A DNA stretch of 64,000 nt from Eledone cirrhosa (lineage: Eukaryota; Mollusca; Cephalopoda; Octopoda; Eledonidae): NCBI GenBank assembly GCA_964016885.1, contig OZ024743.1, positions 174,701,706 to 174,765,705 on the forward strand, given 5' to 3'. The position numbers and the translations under genes are program-made. Below, piece after piece: positions 1 through 12,651 of the stretch. The notes beneath the pieces were generated by a model. It was not told the origin of the DNA, searched no databases, and was given only the letters and a program-made list of their open reading frames with translations. Position 1 is the first letter of the stretch. Every line of letters starts with the position of its first letter.

Positions 1-77
1 ATATACTGTACCTGTTATATAGGATGTAGGTAGTCTTTGATATACTGTACCTGTTATATGAGATATAGGAAGTCTTT

Positions 78-116
78 GATATACTGTACCTGTTATATAG
101 GATGTCGGTAGTCTTT
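78..116. repeat. Monomer variant gatgtcgg
   Basis: The monomer has a c in place of a at position 29, giving gatgtcggtag, one of the few recurrent CpG dinucleotides in the array. In the left part it usually sits between a gagatatagg copy and a gagatgtagg copy and is a fixed member of the 312-bp unit. It also occurs next to gaaatgtagg and gatgtaatt copies in the middle and right parts. Confidence 0.93.
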
Positions 117-155
117 GATATACTGTACCTGTTATATGAGATGTAGGAAGTCTTT
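117..155. repeat. Monomer subfamily B (gagatg / ggaag) type example
   Basis: Compared with the canonical unit this monomer changes positions 22-23 from ag to ga and position 32 from t to a, giving tatatgagatgtaggaag. The three changes nearly always travel together across the window, often in two adjacent copies followed by a tgctttacc or tgctgtacc monomer. A further form reads gagatatagg (39-77) and another gaaatgtagg (for example near 24733). Linked changes indicate one ancestral diverged monomer spread by duplication rather than repeated mutation. Confidence 0.93.
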
Positions 156-194
156 GATATACTGTACCTGTTATATAGGATGTAGGTAGTCTTT
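156..194. repeat. Canonical 39-bp monomer (type example)
   Basis: This copy matches the commonest form throughout the window. In order it contains gatatac, tgtacctg, ttatatagg, atgtaggtag and tcttt. Two internal features explain later variants: a tandem gtag-gtag at monomer positions 27-34, where the 35-bp variant has lost four bases, and the single C at position 36, which is lost in the 38-bp variant. A weak inverted repeat (tacct at positions 10-14 against aggta at 29-33) is present but is broken in a common subfamily. Confidence 0.97.
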
Positions 195-1749
195 GATATA
201 CTGTACCTGTTAAATAGGATGTAGGTAGTCTTTGATATACTGTACCTGTTATATAGGATGTAGGTAGTCTTTGATATACTGTACCTGTTATATAGGATGT
301 AGGTAGTCTTTGATATACTGTACCTGTTATATAGGATGTAGGTAGTCTTTGATATACTGTACCTGTTATATGGGATGTCGGTAGTCTTTGATATACTGTA
401 CCTGTTATATAGGATGTAGGTAGTCTTTGATATACTGTACCTGTTATATATGATGTAGGTAGTCTTTGATATACTGTACCAGTTATATAGGATGTATGTA
501 GTCTTTGATATACTGTACCTGTTATATAGGATGTAGGTAGTCTTTGATATACTGTACCTGTTATATAGGATGTAGGTAGTCTTTGATATACTGTACATGT
601 TATATAGGATGTCGGTAGTCTTTGATATACTGTACCTGTTATATAGGATGTAGGTAGTTTTGATATACTTTACCTGTTATATATGATGTAGGTAGTCTTT
701 GATATACCGTACCTGTTACATAGGATGTATGTAGTCTTTGATATACTGTACCTGTTATATAGGATGTAGGTAGTCTTTGATATACTGTACCTGTTACATA
801 GGATGTAGGTAGTCTTTGATATACTGTACCTGTTATATAGGATGTCGGTAGTCTTTGATATACTGTACCTGTTATATAGGATGTAGGTAGTTTTTGATAT
901 ACTATACCTGTTATATAGGATATAGTCTTTGATATACTGTACCTGTTATGTAGGATGTAGGTAGTCTTTGATATACTGTACCTGTTATATGAGATGTAGG
1001 AAGTCTTTGATATACTGTACTTGTTATATAGGATGTAGGTAGTCCTTGATATACTGTACCTGTTATATAGGATGTCGGTAGTCTTTGATATACTGTACCT
1101 GTTATATAGGATGTAGGTAGTCTTTGATATACTGTACCTGTTATATAGGATGTAGGTAGTCTTTGATATACTGTACCTGCTATATAGGATGTAGGTAGTC
1201 TTTGATATACTGTACCTGTTATATAGGATGTAGGTAGTCTTTGATATACTGTACCTGTTATATAGGATGTAGGTAGTCTTTGATATACTGTACCTGTTAT
1301 ATAGGATGTAGGTAGTGTTTGATATACTGTACCTGTTATATAGGATGTAGGTAGTCTTTGATATACTGTACCTGTTATATATGATGTAGGTAGTCTTTGA
1401 TATACTGTACCTGTTATATGAGATGTAGGAAGTCTTTGATATACTGTACCTGTTATATGAGATGTAGGAAGTCTTTGATATGCTTTACCTGTTATATAGG
1501 ATGTAGGTAGTCTTTGATATACTGTACCTGTTATATAGGATGTATGTAGTCTTTGATATACTGTACCTGTTATATAGGATGTAGGTAGTCTTTGATATAC
1601 TGTACCTTTTATATATGATGTAGGTAGTCTTTGATATACTGTACCTGTTACATAGGATGTATGTAGTCTTTGATATACTGTACCTGTTATATAGGATGTA
1701 GGTAGTCCTTGATATACTGTACCTGTTACATAGGATGTAGGTAGTCTTT

Positions 1750-2061
1750 GATCTACTGTACCTGTTATATAGGATGTAGGTAGTCTTTGATATACTGTAC
1801 CTGTTATATAGGATGTAGGTAGTGTTTGATATACTGTACCTGTTATATGAGATATAGGAAGTCTTTGATATACTGTACTTGTTATATAGGATGTCGGTAG
1901 TCTTTGATATACTGTACCTGTTATATGAGATGTAGGAAGTCTTTGATATACTGTACCTGTTATATAGGATGTAGGTAGTCTTTGATATACTGTACCTGTT
2001 ATATAGGATGTAGGTAGTCCTTGATATACTGTACCTGTTACATAGGATGTAGGTAGTCTTT
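1750..2061. repeat. 312-bp eight-monomer higher-order unit (first)
   Basis: This is one period measured between the g of two tgatctact variants. The ordered members of the cycle are: tgatct copy, plain, plain or gtgtttg, gagatatagg, gatgtcgg, gagatgtagg, plain, plain ending in ccttg, then a ttacatagg copy leading into the next tgatct. Eight units of 39 give 312, the observed spacing. The tgatct change creates a GATC absent from the canonical monomer, so it is a convenient marker of this level of organisation. Confidence 0.9.
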
Positions 2062-2279
2062 GATCTACTGTACCTGTTATATAGGATGTAGGTAGTCTTT
2101 GATATACTGTACCTGTTATATAGGATGTAGGTAGTCTTTGATATACTGTACCTGTTATATGAGATATAGGAAGTCTTTGATATACTGTACCTGTTATATA
2201 GGATGTCGGTAGTCTTTGATATACTGTACCTGTTATATGAGATGTAGGAAGTCTTTGATATACTGTACCTGTTATATAG

Positions 2280-4475
2280 GATGTAGGTAGTCTTTGATAT
2301 ACTGTACCTGTTATATAGGATGTCGGTAGTCTTTGATATACTGTACCTGTTATATAGGATGTAGGTAGTCTTTGATATACTGTACCTGTTATATAGGATG
2401 TAGGTAGTCTTTGATATACTGTACCTGTTATATAGGATGTAGGTAGTCTTTGATATACTGTACTTGTTATATAGGATGTAGGTAGTCTTTGATATACTAT
2501 ACCTGTTATATAGGATGTAGTCTTTGATATACTGTACCTGTTATATAGGATGTAGGTAGTCTTTGATATACTGTACCTGTTATATGAGATGTAGGAAGTC
2601 TTTGATATACTGTACTTGTTATATAGGATGTAGGTAGTGTTTGATATACTGTACCTGTTATATAGGATGTAGGTAGTCTTTGATATACTGTACCTGTTAT
2701 ATAGGATGTAGGTAGTCTTTGATATACTGTACCTGTTATATAGGATGTAGGTAGTCTTTGATATACTGAACCTGTTATATAGGATGTAGGTAGTCTTTGA
2801 TATACTGTACCTGTTATATAGGATGTAGGTAGTCTTTGATATACTGTACCTGTTATATAGGATGTAGGTAGTGTTTGATATACTGTACCTGTTATATAGG
2901 ATGTAGGTAGTCTTTGATATACTGTACCTGTTATATAGGATGTAGGTAGTGTTTGATATACTGTACCTGTTATATAGGATGTAGGTAGTCTTTGATATAC
3001 TGTACCTGTTATATGAGATGTAGGAAGTCTTTGATATACTGTACCTGTTATATGAGATGTAGGAAGTCTTTGATATGCTGTACCTGTTATATAGGATGTA
3101 GGTAGTGTTTGATATACTGTACCTGTTATATATGATGTAGGTAGTCTTTGATATACTGTACCTGTTACATAGGATGTATGTTGTCTTTGATATACTGTAC
3201 CTGTTACATAGGATGTAGGTAGTCTTTGATATACTGTACCTGTTATATAGGATGTAGGTAGTCTTTGATATACTGTACCTTTTATATATGATGTAGGTAG
3301 TCTTTGATATACTGTACCTGTTATATGAGATATAGGAAGTCTTTGATATACTGTACCTGTTATATAGGATGTAGGTAGTCTTTGATATACTGTACCTGTT
3401 ATATAGGATGTCGGTAGTCTTTGATATACTGTACCTGTTATATAGGATGTAGGTAGTCTTTGATATACTGTACCTGTTATATAGGATGTAGGTAGTCTTT
3501 GATATACTGTACCTGTTATATAGGATGTAGGTAGTCTTTGATATACTGTACTTGTTATATAGGATGTAGGTAGTCTTTGATATACTATACCTGTTATATA
3601 GGATGTAGTCTTTGATATACTGTACCTGTTATATAGGATGTAGGTAGTCTTTGATATACTGTACCTGTTATATGAGATGTAGGAAGTCTTTGATATACTG
3701 TACTTGTTATATAGGATGTAGGTAGTGTTTGATATACTGTACCTGTTATATAGGATGTAGGTAGTCTTTGATATACTGTACCTGTTATATAGGATGTAGG
3801 TAGTCTTTGATATACTGTACCTGTTATATAGGATGTAGGTAGTCTTTGATATACTGTACCTGTTATATAGGATGTAGGTAGTCTTTGATATACTGTACCT
3901 GTTATATAGGATGTAGGTAGTCTTTGATATACTGTACCTGTTATATAGGATGTAGGTAGTCTTTGATATACTGTACCTGTTTTATAGGATGTAGGTAGTC
4001 TTTGATATACTGTACCTGTTATATAGGATGTAGGTAGTGTTTGATATACTGTACCTGTTATATAGGATGTAGGTAGTCTTTGATATACTGTACCTGTTAT
4101 ATAGGATGTAGGTAGTGTTTGATATACTGTACCTGTTATATAGGATGTAGGTAGTCTTTGATATACTGTACCTGTTATATGAGATGTAGGAAGTCTTTGA
4201 TATACTGTACCTGTTATATGAGATGTAGGAAGTCTTTGATATGCTGTACCTGTTATATAGGATGTAGGTAGTGTTTGATATACTGTACCTGTTATATATG
4301 ATGTAGGTAGTCTTTGATATACTGTACCTGTTACATAGGATGTATGTTGTCTTTGATATACTGTACCTGTTACATAGGATGTAGGTAGTCTTTGATATAC
4401 TGTACCTGTTATATAGGATGTAGGTAGTCTTTGATATACTGTACCTTTTATATATGATGTAGGTAGTCTTTGATA
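2280..4475. repeat. Tandem duplication of 1088/1166 bp
   Basis: Variants in the first half recur at +1088 in the second: gatgtcgg 2323 and 3411, 35-bp unit 2514 and 3602. After two extra monomers the offset is 1166 (gtgtttg 2871 and 4037, tgctgtacc 3076 and 4242, the ccttttatatatg copies near 3276 and 4442). The copies part at about 3300/4470, where one continues with gagatatagg and the other with ttacatagg. A private difference, ctgaacc near 2768, marks the first copy. Confidence 0.87.
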
Positions 4476-4588
4476 TACTGTACCTGTTACATAGGATGTA
4501 TGTAGTCTTTGATATACTGTACCTGTTATATAGGATGTAGGTAGTCCTTGATATACTGTACCTGTTACATAGGATGTAGGTAGTCTTT

Positions 4589-5212
4589 GATCTACTGTAC
4601 CTGTTATATAGGATGTAGGTAGTCTTTGATATACTGTACCTGTTATATAGGATGTAGGTAGTGTTTGATATACTGTACCTGTTATATGAGATATAGGAAG
4701 TCTTTGATATACTGTACTTGTTATATAGGATGTCGGTAGTCTTTGATATACTGTACCTGTTATATGAGATGTAGGAAGTCTTTGATATACTGTACCTGTT
4801 ATATAGGATGTAGGTAGTCTTTGATATACTGTACCTGTTATATAGGATGTAGGTAGTCCTTGATATACTGTACCTGTTACATAGGATGTAGGTAGTCTTT
4901 GATCTACTGTACCTGTTATATAGGATGTAGGTAGTCTTTGATATACTGTACCTGTTATATAGGATGTAGGTAGTCTTTGATATACTGTACCTGTTATATG
5001 AGATATAGGAAGTCTTTGATATACTGTACCTGTTATATAGGATGTCGGTAGTCTTTGATATACTGTACCTGTTATATGAGATGTAGGAAGTCTTTGATAT
5101 ACTGTACCTGTTATATAGGATGTAGGTAGTCTTTGATATACTGTACCTGTTATATAGGATGTAGGTAGTCCTTGATATACTGTACCTGTTACATAGGATG
5201 TAGGTAGTCTTT
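4589..5212. repeat. Two 312-bp units in tandem
   Basis: tgatct markers at 4589, 4901 and 5213 are exactly 312 bp apart. The first period has gtgtttg where the second has the plain gtctttg, and cttgtt in place of cctgtt before gatgtcgg, so the units are related but not identical. Confidence 0.9.
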
Positions 5213-5836
5213 GATCTACTGTACCTGTTATATAGGATGTAGGTAGTCTTTGATATACTGTACCTGTTATATAGGATGTAGGTAGTCTTTGATATACTGT
5301 ACCTGTTATATGAGATATAGGAAGTCTTTGATATACTGTACCTGTTATATAGGATGTCGGTAGTCTTTGATATACTGTACCTGTTATATAGGATGTAGGT
5401 AGTGTTTGATATACTGTACCTGTTATATAGGATGTAGGTAGTCTTTGATATACTGTACCTGTTATATATGATGTAGGTAGTCTTTGATATACTGTACCTG
5501 TTATATGAGATGTAGGAAGTCTTTGATATACTGTACCTGTTATATGAGATGTAGGAAGTCTTTGATATGCTTTACCTGTTATATAGGATGTAGGTAGTCT
5601 TTGATATACTGTACCTGTTATATAGGATGTATGTAGTCTTTGATATACTGTACCTGTTATATAGGATGTAGGTAGTCTTTGATATACTGTACCTTTTATA
5701 TATGATGTAGGTAGTCTTTGATATACTGTACCTGTTACATAGGATGTATGTAGTCTTTGATATACTGTACCTGTTATATAGGATGTAGGTAGTCCTTGAT
5801 ATACTGTACCTGTTACATAGGATGTAGGTAGTCTTT

Positions 5837-6148
5837 GATCTACTGTACCTGTTATATAGGATGTAGGTAGTCTTTGATATACTGTACCTGTTATATAGGA
5901 TGTAGGTAGTGTTTGATATACTGTACCTGTTATATGAGATATAGGAAGTCTTTGATATACTGTACTTGTTATATAGGATGTCGGTAGTCTTTGATATACT
6001 GTACCTGTTATATGAGATGTAGGAAGTCTTTGATATACTGTAGCTGTTATATAGGATGTAGGTAGTCTTTGATATACTGTACCTGTTATATAGGATGTAG
6101 GTAGTCCTTGATATACTGTACCTGTTACATAGGATGTAGGTAGTCTTT
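5837..6148. repeat. 312-bp unit with private tgtagctg
   Basis: This is one period between tgatct markers at 5837 and 6149. It lies 624 bp (16 monomers) after the previous marker, so the spacing remains a multiple of eight monomers even where intervening members have changed. The monomer after gagatgtagg carries tgtagctg. Confidence 0.88.
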
Positions 6149-7161
6149 GATCTACTGTACCTGTTATATAGGATGTAGGTAGTCTTTGATATACTGTACC
6201 TGTTATATAGGATGTAGGTAGTCTTTGATATACTGTACCTGTTATATGAGATATAGGAAGTCTTTGATATACTGTACCTGTTATATAGGATGTCGGTAGT
6301 CTTTGATATACTGTACCTGTTATATGAGATGTAGGAAGTCTTTGATATACTGTACCTGTTATATAGGATGTAGGTAGTCTTTGATATACTGTACCTGTTA
6401 AATAGGATGTAGGTAGTCTTTGATATACTGTACCTGTTATATAGGATGTAGGTAGTCTTTGATATACTGTACCTGTTATATAGGATGTAGGTAGTCTTTG
6501 ATATACTGTATCTGTTATATAGGATGTAGGTAGTCTTTGATATACTGTACCTGTTATATGGGATGTCGGTAGTCTTTGATATACTGTACCTGTTATATAG
6601 GATGTAGGTAGTCTTTGATATACTGTACCTGTTATATATGATGTAGGTAGTCTTTGATATACTGTACCAGTTATATAGGATGTATGTAGTCTTTGATATA
6701 CTGTACCTGTTATATAGGATGTAGGTAGTCTTTGATATACTGTACCTGTTATATAGGATGTAGGTAGTCTTTGATATACTGTACCTGTTATATAGGATGT
6801 CGGTAGTCTTTGATATACTGTACCTGTTATATAGGATGTAGGTAGTTTTGATATACTTTACCTGTTATATATGATGTAGGTAGTCTTTGATATACTGTAC
6901 CTGTTACATAGGATGTATGTTGTCTTTGATATACTGTACCTGTTACATAGGATGTAGGTAGTCTTTGATATACTGTACCTGTTATATAGGATGTAGGTAG
7001 TCTTTGATATACTGTACCTTTTATATATGATGTAGGTAGTCTTTGATATACTGTACCTGTTACATAGGATGTATGTAGTCTTTGATATACTGTACCTGTT
7101 ATATAGGATGTAGGTAGTCCTTGATATACTGTACCTGTTACATAGGATGTAGGTAGTCTTT

Positions 7162-7785
7162 GATCTACTGTACCTGTTATATAGGATGTAGGTAGTCTTT
7201 GATATACTGTACCTGTTATATAGGATGTAGGTAGTGTTTGATATACTGTACCTGTTATATGAGATATAGGAAGTCTTTGATATACTGTACTTGTTATATA
7301 GGATGTCGGTAGTCTTTGATATACTGTACCTGTTATATGAGATGTAGGAAGTCTTTGATATACTGTACCTGTTATATAGGATGTAGGTAGTCTTTGATAT
7401 ACTGTACCTGTTATATAGGATGTAGGTAGTCCTTGATATACTGTACCTGTTACATAGGATGTAGGTAGTCTTTGATCTACTGTACCTGTTATATAGGATG
7501 TAGGTAGTCTTTGATATACTGTACCTGTTATATAGGATGTAGGTAGTCTTTGATATACTGTACCTGTTATATGAGATATAGGAAGTCTTTGATATACTGT
7601 ACCTGTTATATAGGATGTCGGTAGTCTTTGATATACTGTACCTGTTATATGAGATGTAGGAAGTCTTTGATATACTGTACCTGTTATATAGGATGTAGGT
7701 AGTCTTTGATATACTGTACCTGTTATATAGGATGTAGGTAGTCCTTGATATACTGTACCTGTTACATAGGATGTAGGTAGTCTTT
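7162..7785. repeat. Two 312-bp units in tandem (2573-bp copy)
   Basis: Markers at 7162, 7474 and 7786 are the +2573 counterparts of those at 4589, 4901 and 5213. Confidence 0.88.
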
Positions 7786-8409
7786 GATCTACTGTACCTG
7801 TTATATAGGATGTAGGTAGTCTTTGATATACTGTACCTGTTATATAGGATGTAGGTAGTCTTTGATATACTGTACCTGTTATATGAGATATAGGAAGTCT
7901 TTGATATACTGTACCTGTTATATAGGATGTCGGTAGTCTTTGATATACTGTACCTGTTATATAGGATGTAGGTAGTGTTTGATATACTGTACCTGTTATA
8001 TAGGATGTAGGTAGTCTTTGATATACTGTACCTGTTATATATGATGTAGGTAGTCTTTGATATACTGTACCTGTTATATGAGATGTAGGAAGTCTTTGAT
8101 ATACTGTACCTGTTATATGAGATGTAGGAAGTCTTTGATATGCTTTACCTGTTATATAGGATGTAGGTAGTCTTTGATATACTGTACCTGTTATATAGGA
8201 TGTATGTAGTCTTTGATATACTGTACCTGTTATATAGGATGTAGGTAGTCTTTGATATACTGTACCTTTTATATATGATGTAGGTAGTCTTTGATATACT
8301 GTACCTGTTACATAGGATGTATGTAGTCTTTGATATACTGTACCTGTTATATAGGATGTAGGTAGTCCTTGATATACTGTACCTGTTACATAGGATGTAG
8401 GTAGTCTTT

Positions 8410-8721
8410 GATCTACTGTACCTGTTATATAGGATGTAGGTAGTCTTTGATATACTGTACCTGTTATATAGGATGTAGGTAGTGTTTGATATACTGTACC
8501 TGTTATATGAGATATAGGAAGTCTTTGATATACTGTACTTGTTATATAGGATGTCGGTAGTCTTTGATATACTGTACCTGTTATATGAGATGTAGGAAGT
8601 CTTTGATATACTGTAGCTGTTATATAGGATGTAGGTAGTCTTTGATATACTGTACCTGTTATATAGGATGTAGGTAGTCCTTGATATACTGTACCTGTTA
8701 CATAGGATGTAGGTAGTCTTT
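8410..8721. repeat. 312-bp unit (2573-bp copy)
   Basis: Markers at 8410 and 8722 correspond to 5837 and 6149 and include the same private tgtagctg monomer near 8614. Confidence 0.88.
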
Positions 8722-8761
8722 GATCTACTGTACCTGTTATATAGGATGTAGGTAGTCTTTG

Positions 8762-11700
8762 ATATACTGTACCTGTTATATAGGATGTAGGTAGTCTTTG
8801 ATATACTGTACCTGTTATATGAGATATAGGAAGTCTTTGATATACTGTACCTGTTATATAGGATGTCGGTAGTCTTTGATATACTGTACCTGTTATATGA
8901 GATGTAGGAAGTCTTTGATATACTGTACCTGTTATATAGGATGTAGGTAGTCTTTGATATACTGTACCTGTTAAATAGGATGTAGGTAGTCTTTGATATA
9001 CTGTACCTGTTATATAGGATGTAGGTAGTCTTTGATATACTGTACCTGTTATATAGGATGTAGGTAGTCTTTGATATACTGTATCTGTTATATAGGATGT
9101 AGGTAGTCTTTGATATACTGTACCTGTTATATGGGATGTCGGTAGTCTTTGATATACTGTACCTGTTATATAGGATGTAGGTAGTCTTTGATATACTGTA
9201 CCTGTTATATATGATGTAGGTAGTCTTTGATATACTGTACCAGTTATATAGGATGTATGTAGTCTTTGATATACTGTACCTGTTATATAGGATGTAGGTA
9301 GTCTTTGATATACTGTACCTGTTATATAGGATGTAGGTAGTCTTTGATATACTGTACCTGTTATATAGGATGTCGGTAGTCTTTGATATACTGTACCTGT
9401 TATATAGGATGTAGGTAGTTTTGATATACTTTACCTGTTATATATGATGTAGGTAGTCTTTGATATACCGTACCTGTTACATAGGATGTATGTAGTCTTT
9501 GATATACTGTACCTGTTATATAGGATGTAGGTAGTCTTTGATATACTGTACCTGTTACATAGGATGTAGGTAGTCTTTGATATACTGTACCTGTTATATA
9601 GGATGTCGGTAGTCTTTGATATACTGTACCTGTTATATAGGATGTAGGTAGTCTTTGATATACTATACCTGTTATATAGGATGTAGTCTTTGATATACTG
9701 TACCTGTTATATAGGATGTAGGTAGTCTTTGATATACTGTACCTGTTATATGAGATGTAGGCAGTCTTTGATATACTGTACTTGTTATATAGGATGTAGG
9801 TAGTCCTTGATATACTGTACCTGTTATATAGGATGTAGGTAGTCTTTGATATACTGTACCTGTTATATAGGATGTAGGTAGTCTTTGATATACTGTACCT
9901 GTTATATAGGATGTAGGTAGTCTTTGATATACTGTACCTGTTATATAGGATGTAGGTAGTCTTTGATATACTGTACCTGTTATATAGGATGTAGGTAGTC
10001 TTTGATATACTGTACCTGTTATATAGGATGTAGGTAGTCTTTGATATACTGTACCTGTTATATAGGATGTAGGTAGTCTTTGATATACTGTACCTGTTAT
10101 ATAGGATGTAGGTAGTCTTTGATATACTGTACCTGTTATATATGATGTAGGTAGTCTTTGATATACTGTACCTGTTATATGAGATGTAGGAAGTCTTTGA
10201 TATACTGTACCTGTTATATGAGATGTAGGAAGTCTTTGATATGCTTTACCTGTTATATAGGATGTAGGTAGTCTTTGATATACTGTACCTGTTATATAGG
10301 ATGTATGTAGTCTTTGATATACTGTACCTGTTATATAGGATGTAGGTAGTCTTTGATATACTGTACCTTTTATATATGATGTAGGTAGTCTTTGATATAC
10401 TGTACCTGTTACATAGGATGTATGTAGTCTTTGATATACTGTACCTGTTATATAGGATGTAGGTAGTCCTTGATATACTGTACCTGTTACATAGGATGTA
10501 GGTAGTCTTTGATCTACTGTACCTGTTATATAGGATGTAGGTAGTCTTTGATATACTGTACCTGTTATATAGGATGTAGGTAGTGTTTGATATACTGTAC
10601 CTGTTATATGAGATATAGGAAGTCTTTGATATACTGTACTTGTTATACAGGATGTCGGTAGTCTTTGATATACTGTACCTGTTATATGAGATGTAGGAAG
10701 TCTTTGATATACTGTACCTGTTATATAGGATGTAGGTAGTCTTTGATATACTGTACCTGTTATATAGGATGTAGGTAGTCCTTGATATACTGTACCTGTT
10801 ACATAGGATGTAGGTAGTCTTTGATCTACTGTACCTGTTATATAGGATGTAGGTAGTCTTTGATATACTGTACCTGTTATATAGGATGTAGGTAGTCTTT
10901 GATATACTGTACCTGTTATATGAGATATAGGAAGTCTTTGATATACTGTACCTGTTATATAGGATGTCGGTAGTCTTTGATATACTGTACCTGTTATATG
11001 AGATGTAGGAAGTCTTTGATATACTGTACCTGTTATATAGGATGTAGGTAGTCTTTGATATACTGTACCTGTTATATAGGATGTCGGTAGTCTTTGATAT
11101 ACTGTACCTGTTATATAGGATGTAGGTAGTCTTTGATATACTGTACCTGTTATATAGGATGTAGGTAGTCTTTGATATACTGTACCTGTTATATAGGATG
11201 TAGGTAGTCTTTGATATACTGTACCTGTTATATAGGATGTAGGTAGTCTTTGATATACTGTACCTGTTACATAGGATGTAGGTAGTCTTTGATATACTGT
11301 ACCTGTTATATAGGATGTAGGTAGTCTTTGATATACTGTACTTGTTATATAGGATGTAGGTAGACTTTGATATACTATACCTGTTATATAGGATGTAGTC
11401 TTTGATATACTGTACCTGTTATATAGGATGTAGGTAGTCTTTGATATACTGTACCTGTTATATGAGATGTAGGAAGTCTTTGATATACTGTACTTGTTAT
11501 ATAGGATGTAGGTAGTGTTTGATATACTGTACCTGTTATATAGGATGTAGGTAGTCTTTGATATACTGTACCTGTTATATAGGATGTAGGTAGTCTTTGA
11601 TATACTGTACCTGTTATATAGGATGTAGGTAGTCTTTGATATACTGTACCTGTTATATAGGATGTAGGTAGTCTTTGATATACTGTACCTGTTATATAGG

Positions 11701-12430
11701 ATGTAGGTAGTCTTTGATATACTGTACCTGTTATATAGGATGTAGGTAGTCTTTGATATACTGTACCTGTTATATAGGATGTAGGTAGTCTTTGATATAC
11801 TGTACCTGTTATATAGGATGTAGGTAGTGTTTGATATACTGTACCTGTTATATAGGATGTAGGTAGTCTTTGATATACTGTACCTGTTATATAGGATGTA
11901 GGTAGTGTTTGATATACTGTACCTGTTATATAGGATGTAGGTAGTCTTTGATATACTGTACCTGTTATATGAGATGTAGGAAGTCTTTGATATACTGTAC
12001 CTGTTATATGAGATGTAGGAAGTCTTTGATATGCTGTACCTGTTATATATGATGTAGGTAGTCTTTGATATACTGTACCTGTTACATAGGATGTATGTTG
12101 TCTTTGATATACTGTACCTGTTACATAGGATGTAGGTAGTCTTTGATATACTGTACCTGTTATATAGGATGTAGGTAGTCTTTGATATACTGTACCTTTT
12201 ATATATGATGTAGGTAGTCTTTGATATACTGTACCTGTTACACAGGATGTATGTAGTCTTTGATATACTGTACCTGTTATATAGGATGTAGGTAGTCCTT
12301 GATATACTGTACCTGTTACATAGGATATAGGTAGTCTTTGATCTACTGTACCTGTTATATAGGATGTAGGTAGTCTTTGATATACTGTACCTGTTATATA
12401 GGATGTAGGTAGTCTTTGATATACTGTACC
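8762..12430. repeat. Long-range copy block, right member (offset about 8761 bp)
   Basis: This is the downstream partner of the start of the window, overlapping the end of the 2573-bp duplication. It has 35-bp units at 9657-9691 and near 11392, a tgctttacc near 10243 and tgctgtacc at 12032. It differs from its partner by several point changes (for example ggcagtc near 9752, tagacttt near 11362, ttatacagg near 10645) and by monomer-number changes, so this copy is older than the shorter-range ones. Confidence 0.83.
10511..10822. repeat. 312-bp unit (8761-bp copy)
   Basis: Markers at 10511 and 10823 match 1750 and 2062 at +8761. The cttgttatacagg monomer near 10640 carries a private c. Confidence 0.88.
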
Positions 12431-12651
12431 TGTTATATGAGATATAGGAAGTCTTTGATATACTGTACCTGTTATATAGGATGTCGGTAGTCTTTGATAT
12501 ACTGTACCTGTTATATGAGATGTAGGAAGTCTTTGATATACTGTACCTGTTATATAGGATGTAGGTAGTCTTTGATATACTGTACCTGTTATATAGGATG
12601 TAGGTAGTCCTTGATATACTGTACCTGTTACATAGGATGTAGGTAGTCTTT
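12340..12651. repeat. 312-bp unit preceding the 3112-bp block
   Basis: tgatct markers lie at 12340 and 12652. The monomer leading into the first reads ttacataggatatagg, a private change. The second marker, but not the first, has a partner at +3112, which places a duplication edge between them. Confidence 0.88.

Larger units (their letters stand above)
1..3366. repeat. Long-range copy block, left member (offset 8761 bp)
   Basis: Rare variants here recur about 8.76 kb downstream. The 35-bp unit 896-930 matches 9657-9691, tgctttacc near 1482 matches 10243, tgatct at 1750 and 2062 matches 10511 and 10823, and gatgtcgg at 2323 matches 11084. After about 2.4 kb the offset becomes 8878 bp (35-bp units 2514 and 11392) and later 8956 bp (tgctgtacc at 3076 and 12032), so whole monomers were gained or lost inside the copies. 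The first 0.66 kb also matches 6189-6843 at offset 6188 (ttaaatagg at 211 and 6399). Confidence 0.85.
4290..6862. repeat. 2573-bp tandem duplication, copy 1
   Basis: The left edge lies within the tatatatgatg monomer near 4290-4310, where the preceding monomers of the two copies differ (gtgtttg against a 38-bp unit). Internal markers are ttacataggatgtatgttg near 4329, tgatct at 4589, 4901, 5213, 5837 and 6149, the private change tgtagctg near 6041, tgtatctg near 6508, and the 38-bp unit near 6844. All recur 2573 bp later (66 monomers minus 1 bp). Confidence 0.9.
6863..9440. repeat. 2573-bp tandem duplication, copy 2
   Basis: This copy abuts copy 1 directly. tgatct falls at 7162, 7474, 7786, 8410 and 8722, tgtagctg near 8614, tgtatctg near 9081 and the 38-bp unit near 9417. 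The right edge is near 9440-9465, where this copy continues with ataccgtacc and atgtatgtag while copy 1 ran into atactgtacc and atgtatgttg. Sharing of private substitutions implies a recent event or an assembly duplication. Confidence 0.9.

Noticed and set aside
156..194. Functional hairpin in each monomer (tacct at positions 10-14 pairing with aggta at 29-33)
   Set aside because: The stem is only 5 bp with a 14-base loop, and the common subfamily change at position 32 (t to a) breaks the a11-t32 pair without a compensating change.
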